From a virus: a stretch of DNA of 32,654 nucleotides. The translations under genes were made by a program, and so were the position numbers. The first letter of the stretch is position 1; each line of letters opens with the position of its first letter. Below the pieces are notes generated by a model. It searched no databases. It had not been told where the DNA came from and worked only from the letters and a program-made list of their open reading frames with translations. This document shows positions 22,052 to 28,130 of this stretch, piece after piece. The DNA lies in IMG/VR virus record IMGVR_UViG_3300044608_001836, positions 1 through 32,654 of that record; one strand, written 5' to 3'.

Positions 22052-22426
22052 ATGAAATCACGCATCTCCGTCCTTAAAGAAGACCAGATCTGGGAACTGC
22101 GTTGCAAAGGTTATCGCTACGATCTGATCGCTAGCATTGTCAACTGCAGTCCCATATCCATGACTAAGGTCCTCCGCAGGGTGAGGCAACGTCCTCCCCT
22201 CAAGGAAGACCCAATCAAACGTGGACGCTACCGTGGCTTCTTAAGTGATGCCCAGGTAAATGACATTCGTAACCGTGCTAAGTACAATGAATCCATTGGG
22301 TTTATTGCCAGGGCTTACGACATGACGCCAGCGGCCATCTATGCAATCGTAACGAACAAGACCTATAAGGAACCTTGTCGTGATGATGCATTCATCCCCA
22401 ACTTTACCAATAGACTCATGCGTTAG
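22052..22426 (+). CDS. Double helix-turn-helix protein
   Basis: A 124-residue basic protein with two helix-turn-helix units: residues 8-44 (LKEDQIWELRCKGYRYDLIA, then SMTKVLRRV) and 64-106 (LSDAQVNDIRN, IGFIARAYDMTPAAIYAIV, TNKTY). The second matches the HTH in the zinc-ribbon protein at 28884 (DIR...IA..Y...I..IV..K). This HTH is often found as the DNA-binding tail of phage HNH endonucleases; here there is no nuclease domain. It is probably a site-specific DNA-binding regulator. ATG 22052 follows the leader hairpin; the TTG upstream is unlikely. Confidence 0.75.
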   Translation: MKSRISVLKEDQIWELRCKGYRYDLIASIVNCSPISMTKVLRRVRQRPPLKEDPIKRGRYRGFLSDAQVNDIRNRAKYNESIGFIARAYDMTPAAIYAIVTNKTYKEPCRDDAFIPNFTNRLMR

Positions 22427-22444
22427 TACATAAGTACTACGTAT

Positions 22445-22473
22445 GGTCCTGAGTATGACCTTAAACTACTCAC
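22445..22473 (+). promoter_or_regulatory. Leader hairpin element, copy 3
   Basis: Stem GGTC/GACC with loop CTGAGTAT, followed by TTAAACTACTCACC. The ATG is 35 bases after the stem, the same distance as copy 2. The A-T pair of copy 2 has become T-A here, keeping the stem intact. Confidence 0.75.
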
Positions 22474-22494
22474 CGTTCCAACTCAATTCAAACC

Positions 22495-22701
22495 ATGAGA
22501 GACCTTGCATTCATTGATGAGCAACGTAATGCAGACTTGCTTGATGCCATGGCAGACATTGCCTATGAGCAGGAGCAAGCCATGCGTGAGTCCAATCAAT
22601 CTGATTGGGATGGCATTGACGAGATCTCTGTAGAGGAACGTTATGCCTGCGATCATTACAATGAAAGGTTTGCTTACCCATCCATTTACCACGGTGACTG
22701 A
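22495..22701 (+). CDS. Small acidic early protein
   Basis: A 68-residue acidic protein (DEQRNADLLDAMADIAYEQE, then DWDGIDEISVEERY) of unknown function. ATG 22495 follows leader hairpin copy 3 and a C/A-rich stretch (CCAACTCAATTCAAACC). The next ATG is only two bases after its stop. Confidence 0.68.
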   Translation: MRDLAFIDEQRNADLLDAMADIAYEQEQAMRESNQSDWDGIDEISVEERYACDHYNERFAYPSIYHGD

Positions 22702-22703
22702 CC

Positions 22704-23162
22704 ATGACTAAAGCAACTCAACGTACTCAAGTGTGGGATGAGGATCCAGTGATCCTCTTCATCACACTAATTTCAATCTCAATCACACTCATCGGAGATC
22801 TCATCTCATGTCTCTTCAACCTGAACAACTGCTCATCGCAGACGCACTCGGCTACGAACCCTTCGACCAAGAAGAAGGTGAGCAGCAGTTCCAAGCAGAG
22901 ACAGACTTCCAGGACGCACCCAAAGGCGCCATCGCCTGCACTGGTAACGTCTACAGAACCAAGCGAGGAGTCCTCAGGTGCTACTGGATCCCAGCCGGTG
23001 GCAACTACTCAGCCCAGGACAAGGAGGATCTCGAAGGATGGTACGACATCCCAAGCAACGAAGACATCGAGACGTGGACGTTCGACAGTTGCTGTCCTAC
23101 CCCAGCAGGAGATGAAGTCGAACCAGACCACCCAGATTCCTGGCTTAGGATTCTCGGCTTGA
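22704..23162 (+). CDS. Membrane-anchored protein overprinted on the next gene
   Basis: A 152-residue frame starting two bases after the previous stop. The first 35 residues lie in otherwise non-coding DNA and contain a convincing transmembrane segment (residues 15-38, DPVILFITLISISITLIGDL). The remaining 118 residues overlap the 22808-23218 gene in another frame and are Ser/Thr/Lys/Arg/Pro-rich, typical of sequence forced by an overlapping frame. Since no stop comes earlier, translation from ATG 22704 must run into the overlap. The alternative is that 22704-22807 is only a leader for the next gene. Confidence 0.45.
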   Translation: MTKATQRTQVWDEDPVILFITLISISITLIGDLISCLFNLNNCSSQTHSATNPSTKKKVSSSSKQRQTSRTHPKAPSPALVTSTEPSEESSGATGSQPVATTQPRTRRISKDGTTSQATKTSRRGRSTVAVLPQQEMKSNQTTQIPGLGFSA

Positions 23163-23218
23163 TCCAACCTATCTCACATAACACTAGCGTTATGATGACA
23201 TTCGCTATTCGCGAATAG
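22808..23218 (+). CDS. Acidic early protein
   Basis: A 136-residue acidic protein (LLIADALGYEPFDQEEGEQQ; then GVLRCYWIPAGGNYSAQDKE and WYDIPSNEDIETWTF) of unknown function. A compact beta-rich domain is likely at residues 40-100. ATG 22808 follows CTCATCGGAGATCTCATCTC, which has a GGAG at longer than normal distance. Codon choice looks natural here, so this is the main frame of the overlap with 22704-23162. The stop lies within a 14-base palindrome. Confidence 0.75.
   Translation: MSLQPEQLLIADALGYEPFDQEEGEQQFQAETDFQDAPKGAIACTGNVYRTKRGVLRCYWIPAGGNYSAQDKEDLEGWYDIPSNEDIETWTFDSCCPTPAGDEVEPDHPDSWLRILGLIQPISHNTSVMMTFAIRE
23205..23218. promoter_or_regulatory. 14-base perfect palindrome
   Basis: CTATTCGCGAATAG reads the same on both strands and is extended by ATTC/GAAT one mismatch further out. 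It ends at the TAG stop of the upstream gene and lies six bases before a possible small gene. A homodimer operator is the likely reading; a near-palindrome also lies at 23178-23193. Confidence 0.5.
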
Positions 23219-23223
23219 AGAAT

Positions 23224-23397
23224 ATGATTTCAACCATGTGCACTACACTCCTGTGCCTGGCTCAATACTTTGGGTCGGGCACAACATATACACAGTCATA
23301 CAATGCAGTTGCATTCAAAGTCCAAGATACTTTTTACTTCTGTACCAAGGCATCTGGACTATATAACTGCGTAACTAATCAAGGTCGATACCACTGA
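23224..23397 (+). CDS. Possible 57-residue small protein
   Basis: A frame from ATG 23224 (or 23236) to TGA 23397 with a hydrophobic, Cys-containing N-terminus (MISTMCTTLLCLAQYFGSGT) and an aromatic C-terminal part (FKVQDTFYFCTKASGLYNCV). It could be a short secreted or membrane-associated peptide. It fills an otherwise empty gap and overlaps the convergent gene at 23379-23810 by 19 bases. There is no Shine-Dalgarno site or usual C/A leader, so the evidence is modest. Confidence 0.4.
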   Translation: MISTMCTTLLCLAQYFGSGTTYTQSYNAVAFKVQDTFYFCTKASGLYNCVTNQGRYH

Positions 23398-23810
23398 GGA
23401 TTCGACTGTTGATAATTGTATATAGTCTCTTCTCTTAGCTGTTGCGCAGGTGAGAGAGGAGACATCACATCATAAGTATCCCCGCCAGGCCCAAGGATTG
23501 CATTACTTTGTTGCATCACTTGAGGCTTGGCACCAAACCTAAATCTTGCTTCGATTGACGGATCGTTTACTCCGACATTCAAGCCAAAGTTATTACCCAT
23601 TACACCAAATTGTCCAGTCATTGGATTCAAGTTGACTGATCCAGTATCATCTTTGAATTCCATTGACCCACGATTAAATAATGAGCCAAATACATTGCCT
23701 AACTGCTGCACATCCGCAGGTGCAGACGGGTTATTAAACTGCGTTGACAACAACGTATCTTTTAACGCAGGGCCCCAAGCACCTGCTAAGCGTGTACCAA
23801 AGTTAGGCAT
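23379..23810 (-). CDS. Lone minus-strand virion-like protein in the early region
   Basis: A 143-residue protein of unknown function starting at ATG 23810 (MPNFGTRLAGAWGPALKD). It is rich in Gly, Asn, Gln and Pro (NNFGLNVGVNDPSIEARFRF), with a polar Gln/Tyr C-terminus. In composition and strand it resembles the virion genes left of 19038, not the small charged early proteins around it. It is probably a minor structural gene expressed late from its own promoter. The plus-strand 102-codon frame opposite it looks like a shadow. Confidence 0.7.
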   Translation of the reverse strand: MPNFGTRLAGAWGPALKDTLLSTQFNNPSAPADVQQLGNVFGSLFNRGSMEFKDDTGSVNLNPMTGQFGVMGNNFGLNVGVNDPSIEARFRFGAKPQVMQQSNAILGPGGDTYDVMSPLSPAQQLREETIYNYQQSNPQWYRP

Positions 23811-23890
23811 CAATCTAAAGTTGTTTTTACAATAATAAGACAGGGGTATTGCCAGATAACTACTGGCCTACCCCCCACACCCCCACTAGA

Positions 23891-23944
23891 AGTACCAGAG
23901 GCACACTTTAATCTATAAGAGTTACCTCTGTACTGCACACCATT
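23891..23944 (+). promoter_or_regulatory. Leader hairpin before the 149-residue gene
   Basis: A 10-bp stem (AGTAC-AGAGG/CCTCTGTACT) with one bulged C and a 33-base loop ends 17 bases before ATG 23961. It could also serve as a bidirectional control element, since the minus-strand gene starts about 80 bases to its left. Confidence 0.5.
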
Positions 23945-23960
23945 CACTCACTTACAAACC

Positions 23961-24410
23961 ATGACTAAGCACTACTCCTTCACAGAGACAGACATCACCT
24001 TCATCCATGATGCTCTCTGCTCACTAGCAGAAGTACTCACTGCAGATGATGTGGTACACCAGCATAAAGACTTGGTTATTGCCAGGCTTGCTGAGGTAAC
24101 TGACATCATTGATTCTCAGATCAATGCTCCGTTTAAACCTACATCATTCCTCAATGAATACTACAAGCTTGCTGAAGTTCTCGAAGAACTGAAAGCTATC
24201 TCTCAACGTGAGAGCAAGCGTCACGAAGTGGATCAACATCTCACTCCCTCCATGCTTGCCATGGTGGATGATGAAATTATCCCCATGCTTGAGAACGAGA
24301 TGGACTACGACCCATCAGATGAAGACCTTGGCTATGGCGGTGAGCCGCCTATGACAGCAGACGAAATGCACACAGCTGCATGGCGTCAGCACCAGGAGCT
24401 TCACAGCTAA
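23961..24410 (+). CDS. Acidic helical early protein
   Basis: A 149-residue acidic protein of unknown function. The N-terminal 85 residues are mainly helical (FTETDITFIHDALCSLAEVL; LNEYYKLAEVLEELKAI). The C-terminal part has an acidic stretch (ENEMDYDPSDEDLGYGGEPP) and a short His/Gln-rich end. ATG 23961 follows the C/A-rich CATTCACTCACTTACAAACC. Highly acidic proteins of this kind in early regions are sometimes DNA mimics or host-takeover factors, but nothing specific supports that here. Confidence 0.72.
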   Translation: MTKHYSFTETDITFIHDALCSLAEVLTADDVVHQHKDLVIARLAEVTDIIDSQINAPFKPTSFLNEYYKLAEVLEELKAISQRESKRHEVDQHLTPSMLAMVDDEIIPMLENEMDYDPSDEDLGYGGEPPMTADEMHTAAWRQHQELHS

Positions 24411-24441
24411 CAGCCCTACCGCAAGGTTAAGGAAACATTAA

Positions 24442-24487
24442 GACCATTGGTCATGGCTTGACTGCCCTGGTAGACTTGCCATGACCA
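24442..24487 (+). promoter_or_regulatory. Two mutually exclusive hairpins before the 67-residue gene
   Basis: GACC at 24442-24445 can pair with GGTC at 24449-24452. The same GGTC is part of a perfect 10-bp stem TGGTCATGGC/GCCATGACCA at 24448-24487. Only one of the two can form at a time. The arrangement could act as an attenuator-like or ribosome-controlled switch in the 105-base gap, which also holds CCGCAAGG, seen again at 28109. Confidence 0.45.
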
Positions 24488-24515
24488 CACTCAACTCACA
24501 CTACGTACCAATCAA

Positions 24516-24719
24516 ATGTCTGACAGCTTGCGCATCCCAGACTCAATTGATCTTCAACGACTCCAAGCTATGCAGCTTGTAGCCAAGATGAAAGAATCAG
24601 CTGACAAACATGGTATTGGTTTCATCGGGGGCTTTGTTGCCCCCGATGGACAAAAGTTCATCATGACAAATATGGATGATGATGACACTCAAGCACTCCT
24701 ACCTGACAACCTGAAATGA
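24516..24719 (+). CDS. Small phage protein with a strong internal hairpin
   Basis: A 67-residue protein of unknown function. A helical N-terminus (SIDLQRLQAMQLVAKMKESA) leads to a beta part (GIGFIGGFVAPDGQKFIMTN) and an acidic end. Codons 36-44 contain a perfect 10-bp inverted repeat in the DNA. ATG 24516 lies 28 bases after the hairpin region, in a C/A-rich leader. The next gene starts within its stop (ATGA), so the two are coupled. Confidence 0.7.
   Translation: MSDSLRIPDSIDLQRLQAMQLVAKMKESADKHGIGFIGGFVAPDGQKFIMTNMDDDDTQALLPDNLK
24623..24648. repeat. Perfect 10-bp inverted repeat inside a gene
   Basis: CATCGGGGGC and GCCCCCGATG flank a six-base loop. The stem is GC-rich and would be very stable in RNA. 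There is no T run, so it is not a standard terminator. It encodes IGGFVAPD, so it was kept in spite of codon constraints. Confidence 0.8.
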
Positions 24720-25015
24720 ACACGACTCACAAATTGATGATCGACGGAATCATTGATACCTTCAACTTTGAAAAAGTTCATGTTGCCATGACAGTACTTG
24801 ACTGGCAATGGGCATCAAGAGAAGGTAGGGGTTATGCAGTACCAACAATTGCAGAACTCAAAGCAAAGGCCTATTACTTACTACAAGAATCCATTACAGA
24901 AACATGTGTTTCATCTGGTGGATTTGAAGCTAAGTATCAGCCTGCAGACAATAGCGATTCGGAGTATTTCGAATTGAAATTCATTCTTTGCCACGAGGAT
25001 TCCTACGATGACTGA
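24716..25015 (+). CDS. Widespread phage protein of unknown function
   Basis: A 99-residue protein. The pattern FNFEKVHVAMTVLDWQWA, VPTIAELKAKAYYLLQES, SSGGFEAKY and FELKFILC matches, from memory, a small protein common in phages of many hosts, whose role is unknown. ATG 24716 overlaps the upstream stop and its own stop overlaps the next start (ATGACTGA), so three genes are translated as a chain. Length is normal for the family. Confidence 0.78.
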   Translation: MNTTHKLMIDGIIDTFNFEKVHVAMTVLDWQWASREGRGYAVPTIAELKAKAYYLLQESITETCVSSGGFEAKYQPADNSDSEYFELKFILCHEDSYDD

Positions 25016-25205
25016 CAAGTCACCTATCAACTTTGACAAGACAATTGCTGGATTCAATGTCACTGAACATGGAATCAAATCGTTTACTAAGTCGATTAAA
25101 CTTGGGCCATTCCGGGTAACACTTAACGCTAGAGAATCTGGTGTACGTGGATCTATCTCATTACCTGGCACAGGCTTGAGTAAACGCAACATCAAGTTGT
25201 TCTGA
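25008..25205 (+). CDS. DUF4236-like small protein
   Basis: A 65-residue protein. The central region (FTKSIKLGPFRVTLNARESG, then SISLPGTGLSKRN) matches the signature of DUF4236, whose members have a KS.KLGPFR..LS..G start and a GLPGTGLSYR end. The function of that domain is unknown. Here the middle glycine-rich part is shortened. ATG 25008 is coupled to the previous gene. A leader hairpin follows the stop by three bases. Confidence 0.75.
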   Translation: MTDKSPINFDKTIAGFNVTEHGIKSFTKSIKLGPFRVTLNARESGVRGSISLPGTGLSKRNIKLF

Positions 25206-25208
25206 TCC

Positions 25209-25236
25209 AAGGACCTGGGATGTCCTTAAACTCATC
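25209..25236 (+). promoter_or_regulatory. Leader hairpin element, copy 4
   Basis: Stem AAGGAC/GTCCTT with loop CTGGGAT, followed by AAACTC. The ATG is 32 bases after the stem. Here the TT of the TTAAAC tail takes part in the stem. Confidence 0.7.
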
Positions 25237-25258
25237 CACTCCACCTCAACATAATCTC

Positions 25259-25450
25259 ATGAACAGCACTGAACTACACGCCATGATTGCCCGCATGGAC
25301 AGCTATGGCGGATCATTCGTCTCATCTATTGCACAAGCATTGCGCTTTGCTGATCCAACGAATCGGCAGCGTTTGCTTGATGCATTCCCTGACCTCGTCC
25401 AACAGTATGGACCTGAAGGCCGGTTTGCCAAAGCCAAGCAACTCACATAG
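25259..25450 (+). CDS. Small early protein
   Basis: A 63-residue protein (ELHAMIARMDSYGGSFVSSI, then LRFADPTNRQRLLDAFPDLV) of unknown function, mainly helical. It resembles, from memory, small phage proteins beginning with a similar MIARMDSYGGSFV pattern. ATG 25259 was chosen because the earlier in-frame ATG at 25220 lies inside the leader hairpin. Confidence 0.68.
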   Translation: MNSTELHAMIARMDSYGGSFVSSIAQALRFADPTNRQRLLDAFPDLVQQYGPEGRFAKAKQLT

Positions 25451-25459
25451 GTGTAACTC

Positions 25460-25708
25460 ATGATTGTTTTGTTAATCGAAGACACATTCATTGATGGCAA
25501 CGATGTCACAGTTACAGCAGTGGTTGACGACATGCGTCTCATCCATCGGTCAACTTACCTTGACCCTGAAGAATATGCTCCTGCGTTATGCAGGGCTAGC
25601 TTCGAACTGGATGAGGGAGAACAAATCCCTCTTGACGAAGATGGCTTCTGCAGTTATCTTACTCACCTCGAGCCTAACTGGGAACTACTTCCAGTAGACA
25701 ACGACTAA
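25460..25708 (+). CDS. Acidic early protein
   Basis: An 82-residue acidic protein of unknown function. A beta-like N-terminal half (LIEDTFIDGNDVTVTAVVDD) is followed by PEEYAPALCRASFELDEGEQ and a C-terminus ending WELLPVDND. It starts nine bases after the previous stop, probably in the same transcript, with no Shine-Dalgarno site. Confidence 0.68.
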   Translation: MIVLLIEDTFIDGNDVTVTAVVDDMRLIHRSTYLDPEEYAPALCRASFELDEGEQIPLDEDGFCSYLTHLEPNWELLPVDND

Positions 25709-25712
25709 CCGT

Positions 25713-25740
25713 ACGTCCTGGACATGACGTTAAACTGTCC
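25713..25740 (+). promoter_or_regulatory. Leader hairpin element, copy 5
   Basis: Stem ACGTC/GACGT with loop CTGGACAT, followed by TAAACTGTCC. The ATG of the PcfJ-like gene is 40 bases after the stem. The stem bases equal those of copy 1 while the loop resembles copies 2-4. Confidence 0.72.
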
Positions 25741-25769
25741 ACTCACTACGAACTCACTACGAACTTACC

Positions 25770-27515
25770 ATGGAATTCCGTCTTCCTTCTAACCTCCAAT
25801 CAGAACTACTGGCTTACGATCCCAAGTTTAAACAACTGCACCAGGAACAGAACCCTAAGGTTACTAAGGCTAAGCCTAAGTTTCCACTTGGCGCTGTATT
25901 TGATTTGATTCCTGCTGATGTCATCAGACCTGCAGCAGTAGAAGAAGCAGTAACTAGCATCAACTCCAGGGGTATAGAAAATCGTCACCATCGATTTACC
26001 AAGGTGGTAAATATTGCTACACCTACTGCACGTACTATCACACATGCTGTCATCTATCACTATGAGAAAGTGTGGTATGCAGCATGGCTACCACCTAAAG
26101 GACACGAAGATGACTATGTGTATGGCTATGCTTACGCTTATAAGAATCTAGATTCAGTACGCAAGTCTTTGCTTCATATCTTGATTGAGAACAACAGCAA
26201 GCGTACTGTTGAATACGTTAAGTATGGACGGAGTGAATTCTGTGTTGTACGTCACAATGTAACCAAGCAAGACATTGCTAATGGCATGACTGCAAAGATG
26301 TGGAACCCAGGATATATTTCGTACGGCAAAGGCGTTTACATTAGAGACGCTGCTAATGCTTTTGAATCTACGCTGTCTGAAACAATACCTAAATGGCATG
26401 ATTCACGTGGCTTCTTTGATCGCATTGCTATCAACGACTGGGCCACCATCCTTCAGCTCAAAGGATATGCACGTTATTGGGATCAGTTTGATGATGCAGC
26501 ACAAGCCAAGCGTGATCTACTTCCTTCTGCTGATCTTATCTATAATCTTGCAGCTACTTACCCAAGTAATAACTCATTGCATGAGCATGATACTTATCTT
26601 GCAAGTCGCGTTATTCATATCATTGGCAAACCATACTTCCGCAAATGGATGCAATCACAATGTGATGAGGCCATTGCAATGTTCCAGGATCCAGATAATA
26701 ACTTGTTTTACAAGATAACTCAACCATGGAAACGTATTCACAAGCTAATCAAGTCTATTGATTACGTTAATAAGATTTGGCCTGACTGTCCCATTGATTT
26801 CTATCAATCACACGTGCAAGAACTATTGGGCTTGCATCTTGACCGTAGGACAACAGACAAAGCAATTACCTGGTTGCGTGCCAACATGCAGCCATCTTCT
26901 TTCTTTAATATGATTGCATTGCATTATGCAAAGCAAGCAGAAGATGTAGCTCTTGCTCATCGGCATACCTGTTACATAGCTACCGAGACTGGAGTCAATA
27001 CATTCTTCATAAGTGAATGGCATGACACCTTGTCAATGCTTGGCGACGTACTAGACCATGGCATGCCTATGCCTACACCAAAGCGTTGGCGTCTCACTGA
27101 GTTCCATGATCATGTGCAAGCAGAAGCATGGAAGATCAAGCATCCAAACGTTAGCCTGCCCCAGGATCTATTCCCTGCTCCTGTCAAGGTAGAGGTGGGT
27201 GATGAGCGTTGGTCATTCTTCCAGCCTCATGACACACATCAATTGTCAGCATGGGGCCAGGCTGTACGTAACTGCGTCGGCAATGCCAAGGACTATGCTA
27301 ATGGCGTACGCAAGAAGAAACATTTCATTGTGCTTTGTATGGTTGACAACAAGCCTCAGTTCACTGTTCAACTTAAGGTTGACATGGGTATGATGACAGT
27401 CAGCCAGATTGTTGGCATCTCTAACCAAAGGTTGACGGATGAGCAAAAGGATGCCTACACACAAGCCTTTAGCAAGGCGTTGCATTCCCGCAATGATGAG
27501 CTAGAGTCTGCGTAG
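25770..27515 (+). CDS. PcfJ-like protein
   Basis: A 581-residue protein, the largest in the early region. The C-terminal 100 residues match the PcfJ-like domain first seen in a conjugative plasmid gene: AWGQAVRNCVGNAKDYANGV (Cys near 502), an FIVLCMVDNKPQFTVQL strand pair and SQIVGISNQ. The domain is common in phages and mobile elements; its biochemical role is unknown. Residues 1-470 are soluble and rich in His, Tyr and Trp, without a recognised fold. ATG 25770 follows leader hairpin copy 5 and a C/A-rich leader. A long inverted repeat follows the stop. No plasmid-transfer genes are nearby, so a role in transfer is not implied. Confidence 0.82.
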   Translation: MEFRLPSNLQSELLAYDPKFKQLHQEQNPKVTKAKPKFPLGAVFDLIPADVIRPAAVEEAVTSINSRGIENRHHRFTKVVNIATPTARTITHAVIYHYEKVWYAAWLPPKGHEDDYVYGYAYAYKNLDSVRKSLLHILIENNSKRTVEYVKYGRSEFCVVRHNVTKQDIANGMTAKMWNPGYISYGKGVYIRDAANAFESTLSETIPKWHDSRGFFDRIAINDWATILQLKGYARYWDQFDDAAQAKRDLLPSADLIYNLAATYPSNNSLHEHDTYLASRVIHIIGKPYFRKWMQSQCDEAIAMFQDPDNNLFYKITQPWKRIHKLIKSIDYVNKIWPDCPIDFYQSHVQELLGLHLDRRTTDKAITWLRANMQPSSFFNMIALHYAKQAEDVALAHRHTCYIATETGVNTFFISEWHDTLSMLGDVLDHGMPMPTPKRWRLTEFHDHVQAEAWKIKHPNVSLPQDLFPAPVKVEVGDERWSFFQPHDTHQLSAWGQAVRNCVGNAKDYANGVRKKKHFIVLCMVDNKPQFTVQLKVDMGMMTVSQIVGISNQRLTDEQKDAYTQAFSKALHSRNDELESA

Positions 27516-27528
27516 CCCGCACAGGCTT

Positions 27529-27558
27529 GCCAGCCTTAGCCTCGATACTAGGGCTGGC
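27529..27558 (+). terminator. Hairpin after the PcfJ-like gene
   Basis: An 11-bp stem GCCAGCCTTAG/CTAGGGCTGGC (one G-T pair, eight-base loop) fills the 51-base gap between genes and ends eight bases before the next ATG. There is no T run, so it may stabilise the mRNA end or limit translation of the next gene rather than terminate transcription. Confidence 0.55.
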
Positions 27559-27566
27559 ATTCATCC

Positions 27567-27791
27567 ATGACTGAGTACACCGACGACCAACTGCTGGCAC
27601 AAGCACTTGCCAATCTTGGTGAGTACATACATACTCATGGTACGCCTGACTATGTATTGATTGATGCAGACGATCCTCGTAACGAGGAAGACTATGACAC
27701 ATGGAGTTATGGTACTGAGCCATTACCCCATGACCACACTTGGCAGCATACATCAATTGATGTATGCATAAGTCCAAGTGAGCCCGAGTAG
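27567..27791 (+). CDS. Small acidic protein whose end overlaps the tRNA gene
   Basis: A 74-residue acidic protein (YTDDQLLAQALANLGEYIHT, then DYVLIDADDPRNEEDYDTWS) of unknown function. The last ten bases, including the TAG stop, form the 5-prime acceptor strand of the tRNA-Leu gene. Processing of the tRNA would therefore cut this mRNA before its stop codon. Confidence 0.68.
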   Translation: MTEYTDDQLLAQALANLGEYIHTHGTPDYVLIDADDPRNEEDYDTWSYGTEPLPHDHTWQHTSIDVCISPSEPE

Positions 27792-27857
27792 CCCAGCGGA
27801 AGAGGCAAGCGACTTAAAATCGCTCCAGCGTGAGTTCGAATCTCACCTCGGGTACCA
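27782..27857 (+). tRNA. tRNA-Leu (anticodon UAA) with short variable region
   Basis: A 76-base tRNA with encoded CCA. The acceptor stem GCCCGAG/CTCGGGT has discriminator A. The D stem is GCC/GGC, the anticodon stem AGCGA/TCGCT with loop CTTAAAA (anticodon TAA) and the T arm GTGAG/CTCAC with loop TTCGAAT. The variable region is only five bases (CCAGC), whereas bacterial tRNA-Leu normally has a long variable arm. The anticodon region (ACTTAAAAT) is otherwise like bacterial tRNA-Leu(UAA). There is no group I intron, unlike many cyanobacterial copies. It would read UUA codons. Confidence 0.9.
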
Positions 27858-27881
27858 AACTACACATTGCACATTTGAATT

Positions 27882-28094
27882 ATGTCAGCTCAAAACAATT
27901 ATCTTGACATCATTGCTGCTTGCATAGGAGATGTTTCAGACTCCATTGATGCAATTGATACAAAAGACATTGTACTTTCAATCAGTGAACTAGCCAATGT
28001 CTTGAAAGAGACTAATAAACTATTGAAAGAAGTAGCTGATAGCAATAAAGCTATTGCTATGAATGCTTATCAATATGTAGCAAACAAAGTTTGA
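27882..28094 (+). CDS. Small helical protein
   Basis: A 70-residue protein, almost entirely amphipathic helix (YLDIIAACIGDVSDSIDAID, then ELANVLKETNKLLKEVADSN), probably an oligomerising coiled coil. The function is unknown. It starts 25 bases after the tRNA 3-prime end, so tRNA processing would create its mRNA 5-prime end. Confidence 0.66.
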   Translation: MSAQNNYLDIIAACIGDVSDSIDAIDTKDIVLSISELANVLKETNKLLKEVADSNKAIAMNAYQYVANKV

Positions 28095-28098
28095 TTAA

Positions 28099-28130
28099 AC
28101 TTGGGCATCCGCAAGGTATAAGTCCCAAGT
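28099..28130 (+). promoter_or_regulatory. Leader hairpin before the 120-residue gene
   Basis: A 7-bp stem ACTTGGG/CCCAAGT encloses an 18-base loop, inside which CC-GCAA-GG can form a small GNRA-capped stem. The ATG lies 28 bases later after CATCTACTCAACTCAAACACA. TTAAAC overlaps the 5-prime side rather than following the stem as in the five-copy element. Confidence 0.55.
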
